Positions 12,708 through 24,222 are shown, counted from the stretch's first letter. The stretch: DNA of 64,000 nucleotides from Isoetes taiwanensis (GCA_021234155.1 JAJEKV010000010.1:14911329-14975328), one strand, 5' to 3'. A program made the numbers and translations. The notes: generated by a model not told the origin, from the sequence alone.

Positions 12708-13261
12708 ATGTTCTTGGTTGACCAAGAACTAGCACCCACCATAACCATGAAGTAGTCTAACAGGCCTATAGGGGTGTGAAATAAACATTTCCACCATTGA
12801 ACCGCGAAAATAGGGGGGAAAAATTTTCTCCTAGGTAGTGGGTCGAATTAGGCTAAGTGTTAGACGAAGATTTGAGTGAGTCAAACGAACCTTCTAGTAA
12901 ATTTGAGTGAAAATTATGCATCTGCATCAAATTTCACCTAAAATGGGTCAAAGAATCATGCCAACGGAGACCCGTGTGAAAAAAATGGCGAAATTTATAA
13001 ATTGCACTTCAACCATTAGGAAAATTCGAAAATCTAAAGATAATATCAATTAATATAGGTTAATATATACATTAATAGTTAAATAATTGTTAAATATCTT
13101 GTAATTAATAAGGGGCTAATAAATAGGGTAATTATGGTAGGAGAATATTCCCGTGGACCCTCCTTTTTTAAATATCCGACACCTCATTTTCTCTCCAACC
13201 CTTCACCTCCAACTCTCTCTTGCTCAGCCTTTTACGTCACCCATTTTCTGAACCATAAGAT
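12708..13261 (+). other. 5' leader of chromodomain element
   Basis: Noncoding stretch between primer site and first ORF. The last part (13150-13255) is rich in C and T, as in many untranslated leaders. No other feature is seen. Confidence 0.5.
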
Positions 13262-14202
13262 ATGGCTCGCACCAAACAAACCTCTGAGGAAGCACTCGAA
13301 CAAGACCTACCCTCTCCATGGCGCAGTGCAAGGCGACATGTGAAGAAGATCCCTGAGCACCTCCCACCCAAGAAAGGGGAAGAGGAGCTTCCCCGGCAGC
13401 GGCCCAAAGCAAGCCGGGCCTCCTTCCATGACGCCGAGAGTCCCAAAGATCGCCTCTCCCGGCAGGTACTTTCGAGGACCGGGGCGAGTCTCGGCCATTT
13501 TTCTGCCCCTCGGACAATCGGGGTGGAAGAAGAGGTGGAAGAGCAGCTCGAAGAACAGTGGAGGAGCAGCACCACCCGGACCGGCCAAGACCCGGGCCCT
13601 TCAAAAAAAGAAGGGGAAGGAAAAAGTCATGAGTGGCCGAAGAGAGGGCCGCCGTGAAGAAGCGGAGCGGGAGAGGGAGCCGAGGGAGCAGGAGAGGCGA
13701 TCGAAGAAAGGAACGACCGGGCCTCGCCGGACCGTCGTTATTCAAGAGCCCCACGGAGGAGGAGCCCCAAGTGGAGGAAGAGGAGGAGGAGGGGCAGCGA
13801 GGACCCCGGACAGCAGGCCACCCTACCCCAAGTGGGCCGGAACCACCTAAGGTGGTGAAGAAGCAAAAGGTAGGGAGCGGGCATTCGTGCTCAGCCCGGA
13901 CCGCGAAGTTCAAGCGGAAGATGTCGGCATACAAGGAGTACCTTCGCCGCTGGGCGAGGTACAATGAGTGGTATTACCGGCCAGGGAGTGCAACAGCGTG
14001 TCGTGGTGGGCGGCGGGCAAGAAGAACCAGCCCAAGCCACCCCCACCTAGGCCGGAAAACCCAAGAGGGTTCACCACCGGGGGCGAATAGCACATACCCG
14101 GGGAGTTTAGGGAGATTCGCACTTCCGGATGTGCCGCGAATCTCCGATAAGGGAAGGCCCTCGAAGCGCCTCCTTAGGGAGGTTTTGCGCGCTCCCGACT
14201 GA
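13262..14202 (+). pseudogene. First ORF of chromodomain element, H3-like N terminus
   Basis: The ATG at 13262 is the first good start after the LTR (G at -3 and +4). The protein opens MARTKQTSEEALEQDLPSPW; the first seven residues equal the N terminus of histone H3. The rest is highly charged, with acidic (EEEEEE, near 13780) and basic stretches (KKRSGRGSRGSRRGDRRKER, near 13650). A tyrosine/arginine-rich piece follows near 13920 (KMSAYKEYLRRWARYNEWYY). Two frames overlap (13262-13657 and 13633-14202), so one frameshift separates the halves. The composition suits a nucleic-acid- or chromatin-binding Gag-like product, but I recognise no domain. The G-rich coding sequence contrasts with the AT-rich spacer after it. 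Confidence 0.5.
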
Positions 14203-15169
14203 TTACGTGGTAACCCCTCTAATGACCCGGCCCTGCAGAGGGGAGGCGGGGCAGAGCTGGTGCAGCTCTTCGAGGGAAAACCTGCGCTATCCATGCTAAG
14301 CGGGTAACCCCTCATGCCGGGGACATCCACTTAGCAAGGAGGATCCGCGGGGGGAGGCCCTAGGCCTCTCAAATTTTGTAAATTTTGTAGAAGAATTAAA
14401 ATTTTCATGTAACTATGTTTCTCATTAATATAAAAGTTATTTTCCTCTATAATTAGAAAAAAAATGTTGTATGCTTGAAATGTAGGAAATAGAACCCAAT
14501 CGTAGTAGAATTCTTCATAGCATGCCTAGAAACACCCTAGAAATCATGACTACAACAAAATTTTGGCAAAAAAATCATCAAAAATGCTAAAAATTGGGCC
14601 AGTCGGGTGAGACCGCGCCAATGGCCTCTGCGTCCCCGACGCTGGCGCTGCTTTGTGGCTGATTCACCATACCCCCCAAAAACATGCTTTTTGGTGTCAG
14701 TTTTGCTCAAAATAAGTTGCTAGTTAGGTTAGAATCGACCCAATTAGCCATATTAGCATCTTTAAATTCCCAAAAATGACCAAAAATTGGCCCAAAACAG
14801 GCCAACCGGGTGAGATCGCGCCAAACTGTCTGCGTCATGACGCGGAGGCCATCCGCCGCTGATTCACCGTCAGCCCATCTTTGGCCCAAATTAGCCAAAT
14901 TTGATCCAACAAATTGCCATGTAGTGTTTCTTGCTTTGTTTTGCCTAAGTTTGCACTTCATGGTAGTTCATTTGGACACCCAGAGCCATAGAACCAAGCT
15001 CCTCTTAGGTAGGCACCTTTTTGCACGAACCCCGAGGTCACCCATAGTCTATAAAAATAGGTCTCATTTGCCATTTTTCTTCCTACAAAACTGCTCCCAA
15101 ATTCCTTTAGGCGATTTTCTGATCCTCCACTGATCCTTGCAAGCCATTTTCTACACCCTTTCCTGCTCA
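14203..15169 (+). other. Noncoding spacer with degenerate ~200-bp repeat
   Basis: AT-rich, no supported frame. Two similar blocks, about 14570-14680 and 14770-14870, share the order AAAAATTGG(G/C)CC ... CGGGTGAGA(C/T)CGCGCCAA ... CTGCGTC ... GCTGATTCACC, about 195 bp apart. This indicates an old tandem duplication inside the element between its first ORF and gag. Confidence 0.45.
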
Positions 15170-16760
15170 ATGGCGCCCAGCAACTTTGAGAGATGGTACA
15201 ATGCTGCCAGCCATATCCATGTGCTTCCAGTAGATCAAGCCTTCTCTGTGTTTGATCACTTGTTTGATCTTCACGCAACTTTGACTAGAACACCCTACTA
15301 CACCTGGACATTATGTGCCAATATGACCAGCAAGTCCCCAGCCTTGGGAAGTTAGGATCGCCTCCTAGGGGAGGGAATTGGGTTTCCCTTGAGACACTTA
15401 CCCAAGCCTTAGGTCGAGAGTTGGCAGGATCCAAAGGCAAGAAGCAGCTATGGATAGGACTAGGACCATGCCCGATTACATGACCCTGCATAATAGGCAT
15501 AGGTACCTTTCCTTTCGCATTTAGCCCTTGCACTCTTCATGCACTATAAGTCAATCAATAAAGTAGGGGAACCCTCCGTCAGCCCCTTAGACTTAGCCCA
15601 CTTGATACCAGTAGAGCCCGGGATCAAATCCTCAATATAGAATCCTCAGCCTAATACTATGGCACAACGTCGGGGGCACCATCTCTACAGATCCATGAAG
15701 ACTACGAGCAGCCTAGGGGGAGGAGAAACCTTAATGGGAGAGCGAGGGGAGGCAACAAGAATGCGAGGTATGCGCCGAGGCATGACGACGACGTGAGAAC
15801 AGCCTACCGACCCACCAAATGGCATCACAGCTTTGTCGCCGATAGTCATCGACGGGGAGGAGTACATTTTTGCAAAATGACATCCTCAACTTGTCCCATC
15901 GCCGAACGGGTCTTCGAATCGACGCGAGCTCTTTGGGCATGATAGCACACCCGAAGAGCAATGACATTATCGACTACTCATACCGAGATTCCAAGGGAGT
16001 CGGGCGGAGAGACACTCTTATCTTTGGGGAGACAATGTCGGATATAGCAGCCTATCATCGCCAGATAAGGGAGATCTATCGACGCCAGGAGCCTATCATC
16101 TCGGAGGAGGAGTTCCAGCCAGATACGAGCACACTCTACAAATCGTGGAAGGGCCCAAGCTCCTTCCCACCGGCCGCCGAGCCAGAGCATGAGGGAAGGG
16201 TCCAGCGAAGATCAACTTGGACAACGCAACCAAAGATGTGGAGGGATCATGAAGACCTTATGGCGGTGGATGCCTACTACGGGGCAGCTCAAAGGAAGGG
16301 CACCGATCGCTGGGCGGGGGAAGGGCACGACGCCGCTACTATCTTCCGCCCCTCGGCCAAGGGCAAATGATAGTCTTCCACAAGGAGTTCAGCCCAAGGG
16401 GAAGAATCCGCGGCATTTCTCATAGCACTTTCGGGCCGGGCAGCACTTTCGAAGATATACGCCCATGCCGATCACATCATTCTTTTCAACAGGGGCCGTG
16501 CTCCATTGCCTCGATTTTGCGAGAGGGCACCTTAGGGACCTTAACACTTTCATTAGCAGCAAATAAATGCACGAAACTTCCGAACCGAGATGGCCCGAAA
16601 CACTTGAAGGAAGATCGACGAGGAACATCTTGCGCCAACCTCGCAAAGGCCTCCGATCTGGGGATGTCAAGAACTTCTTCAGGCTTTCGAGGCCATTGAA
16701 TAGTTGTAAAATTTTCTTAAGTTTTTGTGCTAAATGTTTCTTGTACCCATTGTGCTAAGA
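15170..16760 (+). pseudogene. Unrecognised coding region upstream of gag domain
   Basis: Open stretches at 15170-15355 (MAPSNFERWYNAASHIHVLP) and 15870-16370 (167 codons, with LRIDASSLGMIAHPKSNDII and MSDIAAYHRQIREIYRRQEP). A further frame runs 16367-16758. Base use resembles the other coding blocks of the element. I do not recognise a domain. By position it is either the N-terminal part of a long Gag or a separate accessory protein. Frameshifts separate the pieces. Confidence 0.35.
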
Positions 16761-16899
16761 TATATCTACCTTATCATGTAATCCTTATGTATTAATGACT
16801 ATTAACCTGCTTTGTCAATGTAAGGCTTTGTATGATTTCTTATACCTAAAGATAATTCAATTGCAAGTAAAATTGATCAACATCTAACCCAAATAAAAT

Positions 16900-18215
16900 G
16901 TATTGATGATCAATCCTTGCAGCAGGAACTCAAGTGCAGGATCTCAAGATCCAGCACCGACCAATGCAATTGGGTACCAAGGAACTTGTTTGGCGAGAGA
17001 GCGGGAAGACGTTGGAGCGGATATGTCACCGTGAGGCGGTCCAACGAAGGTTGGTGCAGAGATGAGGAACCAGATGCAACACCTCATCAACCGGGCGACA
17101 CCTCTCATGAATGCACAAGAAGATGGCCTCCACCTCCACCTTGTTTTCGGGTGGTGACGGTCCCCACAGAAGGGAGGGCAAACTGGGAACGCCGTGGATA
17201 GGAGAAGGAAGAGGAGAACCAGAGTCCATCATCATCTAGCTCCACCATCGATAGCTCTTCCAAGAGGGGCGGCTCTAGCTCAGATTCGGTCCCGGGCCGG
17301 GCACACCTAAAAGCAAGGAAAAGAGCAAGAAAGACAGGTGACTATCGAAAAAAAAGGTGGATAGTGCTATGAGCAATGTATGGAAGACAAGGAAGCTCGG
17401 CCCGCTTCTCGTGGAAAGACAGATCGTGGGCATGGAGGCTGAAGCATGGCTTGATGAAATGGAAGAATTTGGCAACTCATACCTGCGGTATGAAAGACAA
17501 GGACATAGGGAAAGTTGCTACAAATAACCTTATTGGACCCGGCAAGGATCCAGTGGAAGGGATATGCTAAATCCAACAAAGTCGAAGAGGAACAACCGCA
17601 GTTTAAGACCTTCGCAAGGCTTTCCGCAAGCACTATGTGCCAAGGTCTCATACTAGTAGACGATCCAAGATTTTTGCTGTGTTGAATCGTGGTAGCTTAT
17701 CTAAGTGGCTAAGTATACGAAGAATTTATGAGGCTCAGTCGCATGTTCCCGAGTCTCGAGAGGCAAGCAAAGGATACTTATATTGAGGGGTTGAACAGCA
17801 ATATCAAGAGGCTTGTTAGAGCAATCAACCCAAGGTCGATTCTTGCAGGCCGAGGATAAAGCTATAAGTTTGGAGGAGGGCACCAAAGAACTCCGCTCCG
17901 GAAGCAATCAACCTTCGGGGTAAGAGTTCAGGGCGTGATCGTGGACAATATCGGGGTAAAATCGCCAGCCACACCATCGTGGAGTCGGCCAGAAGGTAAG
18001 GGTCGAGCAAAAGCTTTTGGGGACCGCGTAAGCCACGTAATGCATCGGGCGTTCTTGCCGCCTCCTAGACATACCGGAAGGAAAAGAGACAGGAATGCAT
18101 TGAGAAAAAGCTATGTTTCGTGCTTCCACCCGTGGCACCAAACACATGATTGTCCATCGCCATGCGCCAGCCTTGGCGTAACTCTTGATTGGGACTCTCC
18201 AACGTAAGCGACGAG
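16900..18215 (+). pseudogene. gag of chromodomain Ty3 element
   Basis: The Retrotrans_gag-like core is seen in pieces near 17430-17520 (AWLDEMEEFGNSYLRYER) and 17720-17810 (FMRLSRMFPSLERQAKDTYI then EGLNSNIKRLVRAINP). The zinc knuckle lies near 18113-18160: the second half, SCFHPWHQTHDC, is in one frame and the first cysteines (CFV) in the adjacent frame. Together they give the CX2CX4HX4C spacing if a one-base shift is allowed. Gag would form the particle and bind the RNA. Several stops break it. Confidence 0.65.
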
Positions 18216-18890
18216 GACGATGACCGCCAGGAGGCCCGTGACTTCATAGATGGTGAGTGTCACATATGTGCAAACATTGAGTCAGGTGATATAGAGAATC
18301 GTCAAATCGTCATCGCCGCGGACGGGATCATAGATAGTAATCCCATGTAGTCCTCATAGATACAGGTAGCTCTCATAATTTTGCATCTCCTAGATTGGTC
18401 GCTCTAATGAAGAACAAGGTATTGAAGTCTAAGCCAAGGCCAAGCTATGGCAAACGGCCCATTCGGCACACACTAAGGAGGAGGATCACCTTTGACATAG
18501 ACTTTAGTGGGGCTATGGCCGATGGGGAGCGTGAAGTCATGGACATCGGAAGATATGATCCCGATAGTGGGGATGGAATTTTTGAAGCCAGCCAAAGCCA
18601 TGATTGATTAAAACCGGAATGAAGTCACCATGACGGCACTGCAGACGCAGCAAGTTGATAGTGAAAGGTAAGAAGCTAGATTCTCCTATGCAAAGCATTT
18701 CTTTGAAGCAGCTAAGGAAGAGTATAGAAAGAAATAAGGTGGATTACATCTTGAGGATGGAATCGCTTGAGCCGCAAGCAGGATGGAAGTGACCCAAAGG
18801 GAAATCAGTTCCCCTGCAAGATAGCAAGGCTTATTTCGTAGTTCAAGGATGTATTTCGATGAAATCCGGCAAATGCCACCTTATAGGGCG
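18216..18890 (+). pseudogene. Aspartic protease region of chromodomain element, decayed
   Basis: It lies between zinc knuckle and RT where the protease belongs. Open pieces include ECHICANIESGDIENRQI near 18260 and a stretch near 18480-18600 (RRRITFDIDFSGAMADGERE). A clear DTG/DSG active site could not be found, so the call rests on position. Confidence 0.35.
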
Positions 18891-19700
18891 TGGAATGTGA
18901 GATCACATTGGCTCCGGATCTCAAGCCTACCAAAGAAAGCCCATATAGACCGAGCACCCTTGAATTGATTGAGCTCAAGAAACAAATTCAGAATTGCTCG
19001 AGCTTGGATTTATAAGAGCAAGTGTGTCTCCTTTGAGCACCTATACTCTTTGTGAAGAAGAAAGATGGGAGCTTAAGAATGTGATAGACTATCGCCACTT
19101 AATAAGCGCAGACGATAAAGAACAAGTATGCATTGCCAAGGGCGACGATCTAATGGACCAGTTACAAGGAGCAAAGGTATTCTCTAAAAATTGATTTGAG
19201 GTCGGATACCATCGATAAGAATAAAAAGAAGAGGATATCCATAAGACCTGCCGTAACGCGGTATGGTCATTTTGAGTTTACAAGAATGCCCTTTGGACTA
19301 TCGAATGCTCCAAAGAACGTTTATGCGCCTCATGAAACCACATCTTCGTAGACTTCTTGGATGAGTTTGTTATTGTCTTCTTCGACGACATCCTAATCTA
19401 TAAAGAAGTCCCTTTGAGGAGCATTGTCAAGATCTCGGAAAGTGTTGGAGAAATTGAGACGCCATCGGTTGTATGGGAAGCTCTCTAAGTGCCACTTTGC
19501 AACAGGCCGAAAGGGAATATTTGGGGCATGTAGTAACATCCCGAGGGAATCTCCACAGATCCATCTAAGATTGAGGCAATAGTTGATTGGCCAGCTCCAA
19601 GGAATGTGGCAGAAGTAAGAAGCTTTCTGGGTTGGCGGATATTACAAAAAGTTCGTGAAGGACTTTGCTAAGTGGCGCCCTCCGCCGGACCTCACTAAGG
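18891..19700 (+). pseudogene. Reverse transcriptase of chromodomain element
   Basis: Typical chromovirus RT sequence in shifting frames. LAPDLKPTKESPYRPSTLEL starts near 18912; ELGFIRASVSPLSTYTL near 19000; then VIDYRHLISADDKEQVC, DDLMDQLQGAKVFSK, and RYGHFEFTRMPFGLSNAP near 19257-19312. The YxDD box is represented by VFFDDILIY near 19375, with F in place of Y, as in many plant Ty3 elements. The order and motif spacing fit the family; at least three frame changes make it inactive. Confidence 0.85.
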
Positions 19701-20170
19701 CCAAGAAGATTAAGGATTGGACTAGCCATTGGTTAGAGAAAGTCCAAGCTTCCTTTGAGAAGCTTAAAGAGGCCTTTAACGACAAAGACCGATGCTTGTT
19801 CTTCCGGATCCGAGTAAAGATAAGTTGGTAGCAACAGATGCAAGCAAGATAGCAACAAAATCCCTTGATGCAAGAAGGAAGGGTAGTCGCCCTGACTGAA
19901 GAAGATGAACGACGCCGAAAACGCTACCCAACCCATGATCGAGGAGCTGCTAGCCATTGTCAAGGCATTGAGGATATGGAGGCATTATCTGCCGGGAAGG
20001 AAGTTTCAGTTGGATCGGGATCACCGTGAGCCTTCAAGATCTTTTTCACCCAAACCCACTCCTCAACTTAAGGCAAAGGGAGGTGGATGGAATTCCTTGA
20101 GGAGTATGATTTTGATATTATATATAAGCCCCTGTAAGCTTAATGTGGTAGCAGATGCCCTCTCGTGAGA
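19701..20170 (+). pseudogene. RNase H of chromodomain element
   Basis: Near 19790-19850, MLVLPDPSKDKLVATDASK carries the catalytic Asp context (V/ATDAS) of Ty3 RNase H. Near 19905-20010, EELLAIVKALRIWRHYLPGR matches the conserved ELLAIVxALxxWRHYLxG segment. Near 20090-20160 the tail FLEEYDFDIIYKP ... NVVADALS is the usual end before integrase (VADALSR). Frameshifts lie between the pieces. Confidence 0.85.
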
Positions 20171-21345
20171 CCATTTCGCGCAAGGACGATTGTAACGCTG
20201 ATTTCCACTCTTCGAGTGAGTTTGGCAAGAAGATTGAGGAGTCCTTGCCATCAAATGTGGACTTCAAGGAGGTATGGGAAAGCCTCTCCAAGGAAGCCGA
20301 ACAGATAAGGAGCGGGAAGCCTTCAAGCATTATAAGAAGGAAGGCAACCTGTTGTATCACAAGCATAAGTTGTGTGTGCCCGAATCATCAGGGGTAAGGA
20401 AGCTAATTCTTCATGACACACATAACAGCCCAATAGCAGGGCATGCTGGCTTCATGAAGACCTATTTCAAGATTCGAAGTAGCTACTTCTGGCCAGGAAT
20501 GAAGAGGCAGATAGCTGCATATATTCGGGATTGCCAGTTATGTCAGCAGACCAAAGCGAGCAACTTCTGATTCCGGTGCTCTTGAGCCATTAGGGGTGCC
20601 AAATGCAAAGTGGGAGGTCATAAGCATGGATTTCATCACGTGGTCTCCCTAGAACTCTTCGAGGCAAGGATGCATTGATGGTTGTCGAGATAAGTTATCT
20701 AAGATGGCACATTTTGTGCCTTGCAAGACTACTGACACCGCATTAGATACTGCCAAGTTATTTGTAAGGGAGATTTTCAGACTCCATGGCATGCCTCGGG
20801 AGATAATATCTGATAGAGATTCTAAGTTTATGAGTGCCTTTTGGCAGGATCTCTTTAGCACCATTCGAATCTAAGCTCTCCATGAGCACCCGCATATCAT
20901 CCCCAAACGATGGCCGTATGGAGAGGACGAATCCGGATCATTGAAGACATGCTTCAAGCTATGTGTGGAACAAGCAGTCCAAGTGGGATGAGTACATCCA
21001 CTTGGTGGAATTCGCCTAACAAGATTGCCAGCGAGTCATCTCGGATGTCTCCTTTCATGGTAAATTACGGGTACCAGTGCTTAACCCCGGATACCTGGCA
21101 CAATCTTGTGTCCAAGGTAGAAGTATCCCAGCAGATGTTAGGGGATATGCAGCAGCTAGTGGAAGAAGTAAGGGTTATTTATTGGCGACAAGAAGTCGCA
21201 GAAGAGTGTAGCCGACAAGCCACAGGGACCGTAAGGGAATTTAAGGTAGGCGATACCGCTTTGGTTGAAGATCAAGGTGAAGCAAGCCAAGCCGCTGGAT
21301 TGGGAGCTGCAAGAAGCTTGCCCCTAGGTGGGCCGGGCCATTCAA
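20171..21345 (+). pseudogene. Integrase of chromodomain element
   Basis: The HHCC zinc finger is intact in one frame at 20340-20570: ILHDTHNSPIAGHAGFMKTY, then YFWPGMKRQIAAYIRDCQLC. The catalytic core follows in pieces: WEVISMDFIT near 20610, ALMVVE near 20675, KTTDTALDTAKLFVREIFRL near 20730, HGMPREIISDRDSKF near 20785, then the region of the catalytic Glu. Near 21055-21110 comes FMVNYGYQCLTPDTW, matching the PFxxxYGxxPxTP segment. Integrase would insert the cDNA copy. Stops and frameshifts are present. Confidence 0.85.
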
Positions 21346-21680
21346 GATTTTGGAGAGAGTGGGCTCTCAAGCCTACAAGTTGGATCTTCCAGCCATCTTA
21401 AGGTTCACAAGGTCTTCCAATGTAAGTTTATTAAAAGGCACAATCCTAACCCCGAGGAGGTTTTGGATACTCCAACCTTGTTGGAAATGACTGAGGAGCA
21501 AGTAGAAATAGTGCCTCGAATTGCTTCTTGATAAGTCATTCAAGAAGACTAGGAGGTCTCGGTTCCTCCAATATTTGGTTAAGTGGAAGCACTTACAAGT
21601 GGAAGACGCGACATGGGTATTGAAGCAAGATTTGGAGAAGCAATACCCGTGAGTTATGAAGGAGTTTGATGGGCGAGTCG
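21346..21680 (+). pseudogene. Chromodomain at integrase C terminus
   Basis: After HKVFQCKFIKRHNP (integrase tail, near 21408) comes the linker EEVLDTPTLLEMTEEQVEIV. A second frame then gives QYLVKWKHLQVEDATWVLKQ near 21570-21630. LVKWxxxxxxxATWE is the hallmark of the group II chromodomains of plant chromoviruses; here V stands for the final E. It would target integration to H3-modified chromatin. One frame change splits the domain. Confidence 0.85.
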
Positions 21681-22570
21681 CCTCCCGACTTGGTCGAAGC
21701 CCGACTTGCCAGGTGGTTAGCTAGTATGTTGTTAGTTAGCCTTAAGCCTGGCGCATGCATTCTAGTTACTAGGGTGCATGTGCCAGAACCTTGGATCGTG
21801 TGGGCGATGATGGGATACGCCTTTAGGGCATTCTCTAGGCCACACGCACCAAGAGGTGCGCATGACCATTAGGGTCATGTGAGTGAGGAATGAGGCATGG
21901 TGGGCGATGATGGGACATCGATCGGATGATCTCTATGCCACGATGCGGGGTACGCACACCTGGCCGTAGGAGGGTCATGGTGAAGGTTAAAGTGATCATG
22001 CGCGATGATGGGATCGTGAGACGTTCCCTAGCTTCAAACCCGTGGGGCATGATGCACTAGGGGTACTCGGCACCGGGTAACCGAGTACAAGGTAGCACTC
22101 GATCATGGGCGATGATGGGAGCATCTTAAATGATCCTTAAGCTCAAATCCGAAAGGGCCATGATCTTGGGCAAGGTAGTAGGACAACCTTGAGTCGCAGA
22201 GTCTACCAAGGAGGTAAGGGGTGGTCCCCTAAAACCACAAATTATTAATTAAACTAACGTAATGTGCTCCTTTTAGCGTGCAAATAGAAGGTGGACTTCA
22301 ACGAGGGAGCGATTACGAGAAGATAGGGGGAGCCATAATTTAGATTATGAACCCTAATAACTCTTACCATAATGTTTTGAATTATCGTAAGAAATAACCG
22401 TGTTAAGGCTATATAATTTTGTATAAGTACAAATATAGCCTAAAATTTTGACTTGAACTAATAAAACTTGATTGCTATAATAAACTAAAGGTTATGACAT
22501 GTTGTTGCTTGTGCAGGCATAAGGTAGGTTCGTCACCTTAGCCTAATGTCGAGGGACAAAGATTGTCCTA
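21681..22570 (+). repeat. 3' untranslated region with ~100-bp spaced GATGATGGGA motif
   Basis: Between chromodomain and polypurine tract, (G/C)GCGATGATGGGA occurs at 21802, 21902, 22000 and 22107, spaced 100, 98 and 107 bases. The sequence between copies is only weakly similar, although repeated GGTCATG and GCATG(A/G) words also occur. This looks like an ancient or selected repeat array of the element's 3' UTR. The last ~350 bases are AT-rich and featureless. Confidence 0.55.
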
Positions 22571-22579
22571 AGGGGAGAA
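22571..22579 (+). other. Polypurine tract of chromodomain element
   Basis: AGGGGAGAA stands immediately before the 3' LTR start TGTGACGG, the expected plus-strand primer. Confidence 0.8.
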
Positions 22580-24217
22580 TGTGACGGTCCAGGGAATATA
22601 CCATAAATAATGTATATTCCCGGATCCGCACCATACAAGTCTATCTTCGTAGCCTTGTATACCATAGATTGTGGCACTAGAGGGCATGGCTAAGTTATTC
22701 TCATAACTTAGCCAACCATAGGTTAAGCCATTATCCACGTGGCCTTAACCTATTGGGGCACCGCCACCACGTGACTCACCCGATTGGTGCCACGTGGCAT
22801 CCTAGGTGGACCTAACTCATATAGGCATAAACCCTAACCCTAGACCTCTTTCCAGCCCCTAGCACCCGTGAGACTCACCTACTGCTCAAACCCCGTTTGA
22901 ACATCGCTTGTCATGGCATAGGCTGGTGCAAAGTTGCCCCAGCAGGTAGACTTCGCTCTTGGAGTAGGAGCGCATCTCGTGAGCTCTGAGACCATGGAGG
23001 CACACGGATCCGGAGGGAGAGCTTCGGGAGCGGTATGTAGGATAGTGGTTGTGATAGCTCATCCGGAAATTAGCATTCCGGATATGCTAGTATTTTGTAT
23101 CTAGAGTAGAGCCATCCTAGAGCCATATTCAACATCTTGAACCCTAATCAAGGAACCCTAACTATTAGTTAGATTTGTATGATTAGGTTAAGATGTTATT
23201 CTTATGATTATTCTCATGATGTGATGATTATGTGATGATGGTTGATCATGTTTGCTCCTCTTGTATTGGGAAGGGGGTAGAGACCTAGAGCCATATGTAG
23301 TATGCTCCTAGAGTAGACCCCTTAGTTCCTATTAGTTGCCCATGTGCATAGGAGCCCACCCAGGGCTATTGAGGCTATGATATGACTCAGCACCATATAA
23401 CGGGCTAGAGGGAAAGTGGAGGGAGGATCCCTGCGATGGGGGCCGGGGGATCCCATAGTGGGCTAGGCTTATGGTCTGGTCACTTCGGTGTGGGCCGAAG
23501 CATGGGTCCGACACCTCCCCGGGCAATGGTGTTGCCACTCGCCTCCTCGAGAGCTGCAAGTGTTGGCTTGGCTCGTTTTGGGGGTTGGTGGTCGGCATGA
23601 ATCGCGGTGTCACCACGGTTCTCTAGCACCACCCGCGGCACCTCTAGACCCCCGGAAGGGAGATGCAACCCTTCCCGCCCCATCCGGACCGGGGAGATGC
23701 AAGGCGAGTAGTCCCGATGGGTGATACCATGGGATTCAGATCCGGAAGGCTAGAGTCCCGTCGAGAGCCTGATCTAGCCCATCTGCAGTATGCACGTGAG
23801 GGGCGATGGAGTGGTCAACCCTAGCCATTGCTCTATGCCAGCCCTCGCCATTGCCATGACTCTGGTTCCGCTATCTTGAGGCCTGGCGGCCGGTCCATCC
23901 TCCACGAAGTCCGAGCGGGGTAGGAGCTCTCATGTTTTATGGTTCGTGATTATCATCTTTGCCTTGGATTATGAGTGATGCACTACCCTTCGAGGTAGTA
24001 TTTGTATATGTTGATGCTAGTTCTGACGTGTTATCGCTTCCGTTGTTATAGGAGCCCATAGGGGAAGGGCGCGCAAGACACCTTCGTGTTCCCTTCCCGC
24101 ACTAAGAGTCACCTCGAGTGCGGGGTAGACGAAGGGCCCATGCGGTTGTTGAGCCGGATGGGGGATTTCCTGCCGAGTGTGCGGCCGGGCGCCGTACGTT
24201 TAGCAGGGAGCGTCACA
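22580..24217 (+). repeat. 3' LTR of chromodomain Ty3 element
   Basis: The partner of 11055-12693. It starts TGTGACGGTCC, ends AGCGTCACA and is followed by the target duplication GTAGT. Relative to the 5' LTR it has many small indels in C/G-rich parts (for example 23330-23900) but near-identity in AT-rich parts (22990-23330). Confidence 0.92.
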
Positions 24218-24222
24218 GTAGT

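Larger units (their letters stand above)
11055..24217 (+). mobile_element. Chromodomain Ty3 retrotransposon (nested, plus strand)
   Basis: A full-length 13.2-kb element with LTRs of 1639 and 1638 bp, terminal TGTGACG/CGTCACA inverted ends and a perfect 5-bp target duplication GTAGT (11050-11054 and 24218-24222). It has an iMet-type primer-binding site after the left LTR and a polypurine tract before the right one. The interior carries, in order, an unusual N-terminal ORF, a spacer, gag with zinc knuckle, protease, RT, RNase H, integrase and a C-terminal chromodomain, which places it among the chromoviruses. Such chromodomains bind modified histone H3 and steer integration into heterochromatin. 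Every coding block is broken by frameshifts. It inserted into the outer minus-strand element and is therefore younger. Confidence 0.92.

Noticed and set aside
13224-13964. Long minus-strand frames over the chromodomain element's first ORF
   Set aside because: They are shadows of the G-rich plus-strand ORF; element orientation is fixed by primer site, polypurine tract and pol motifs.
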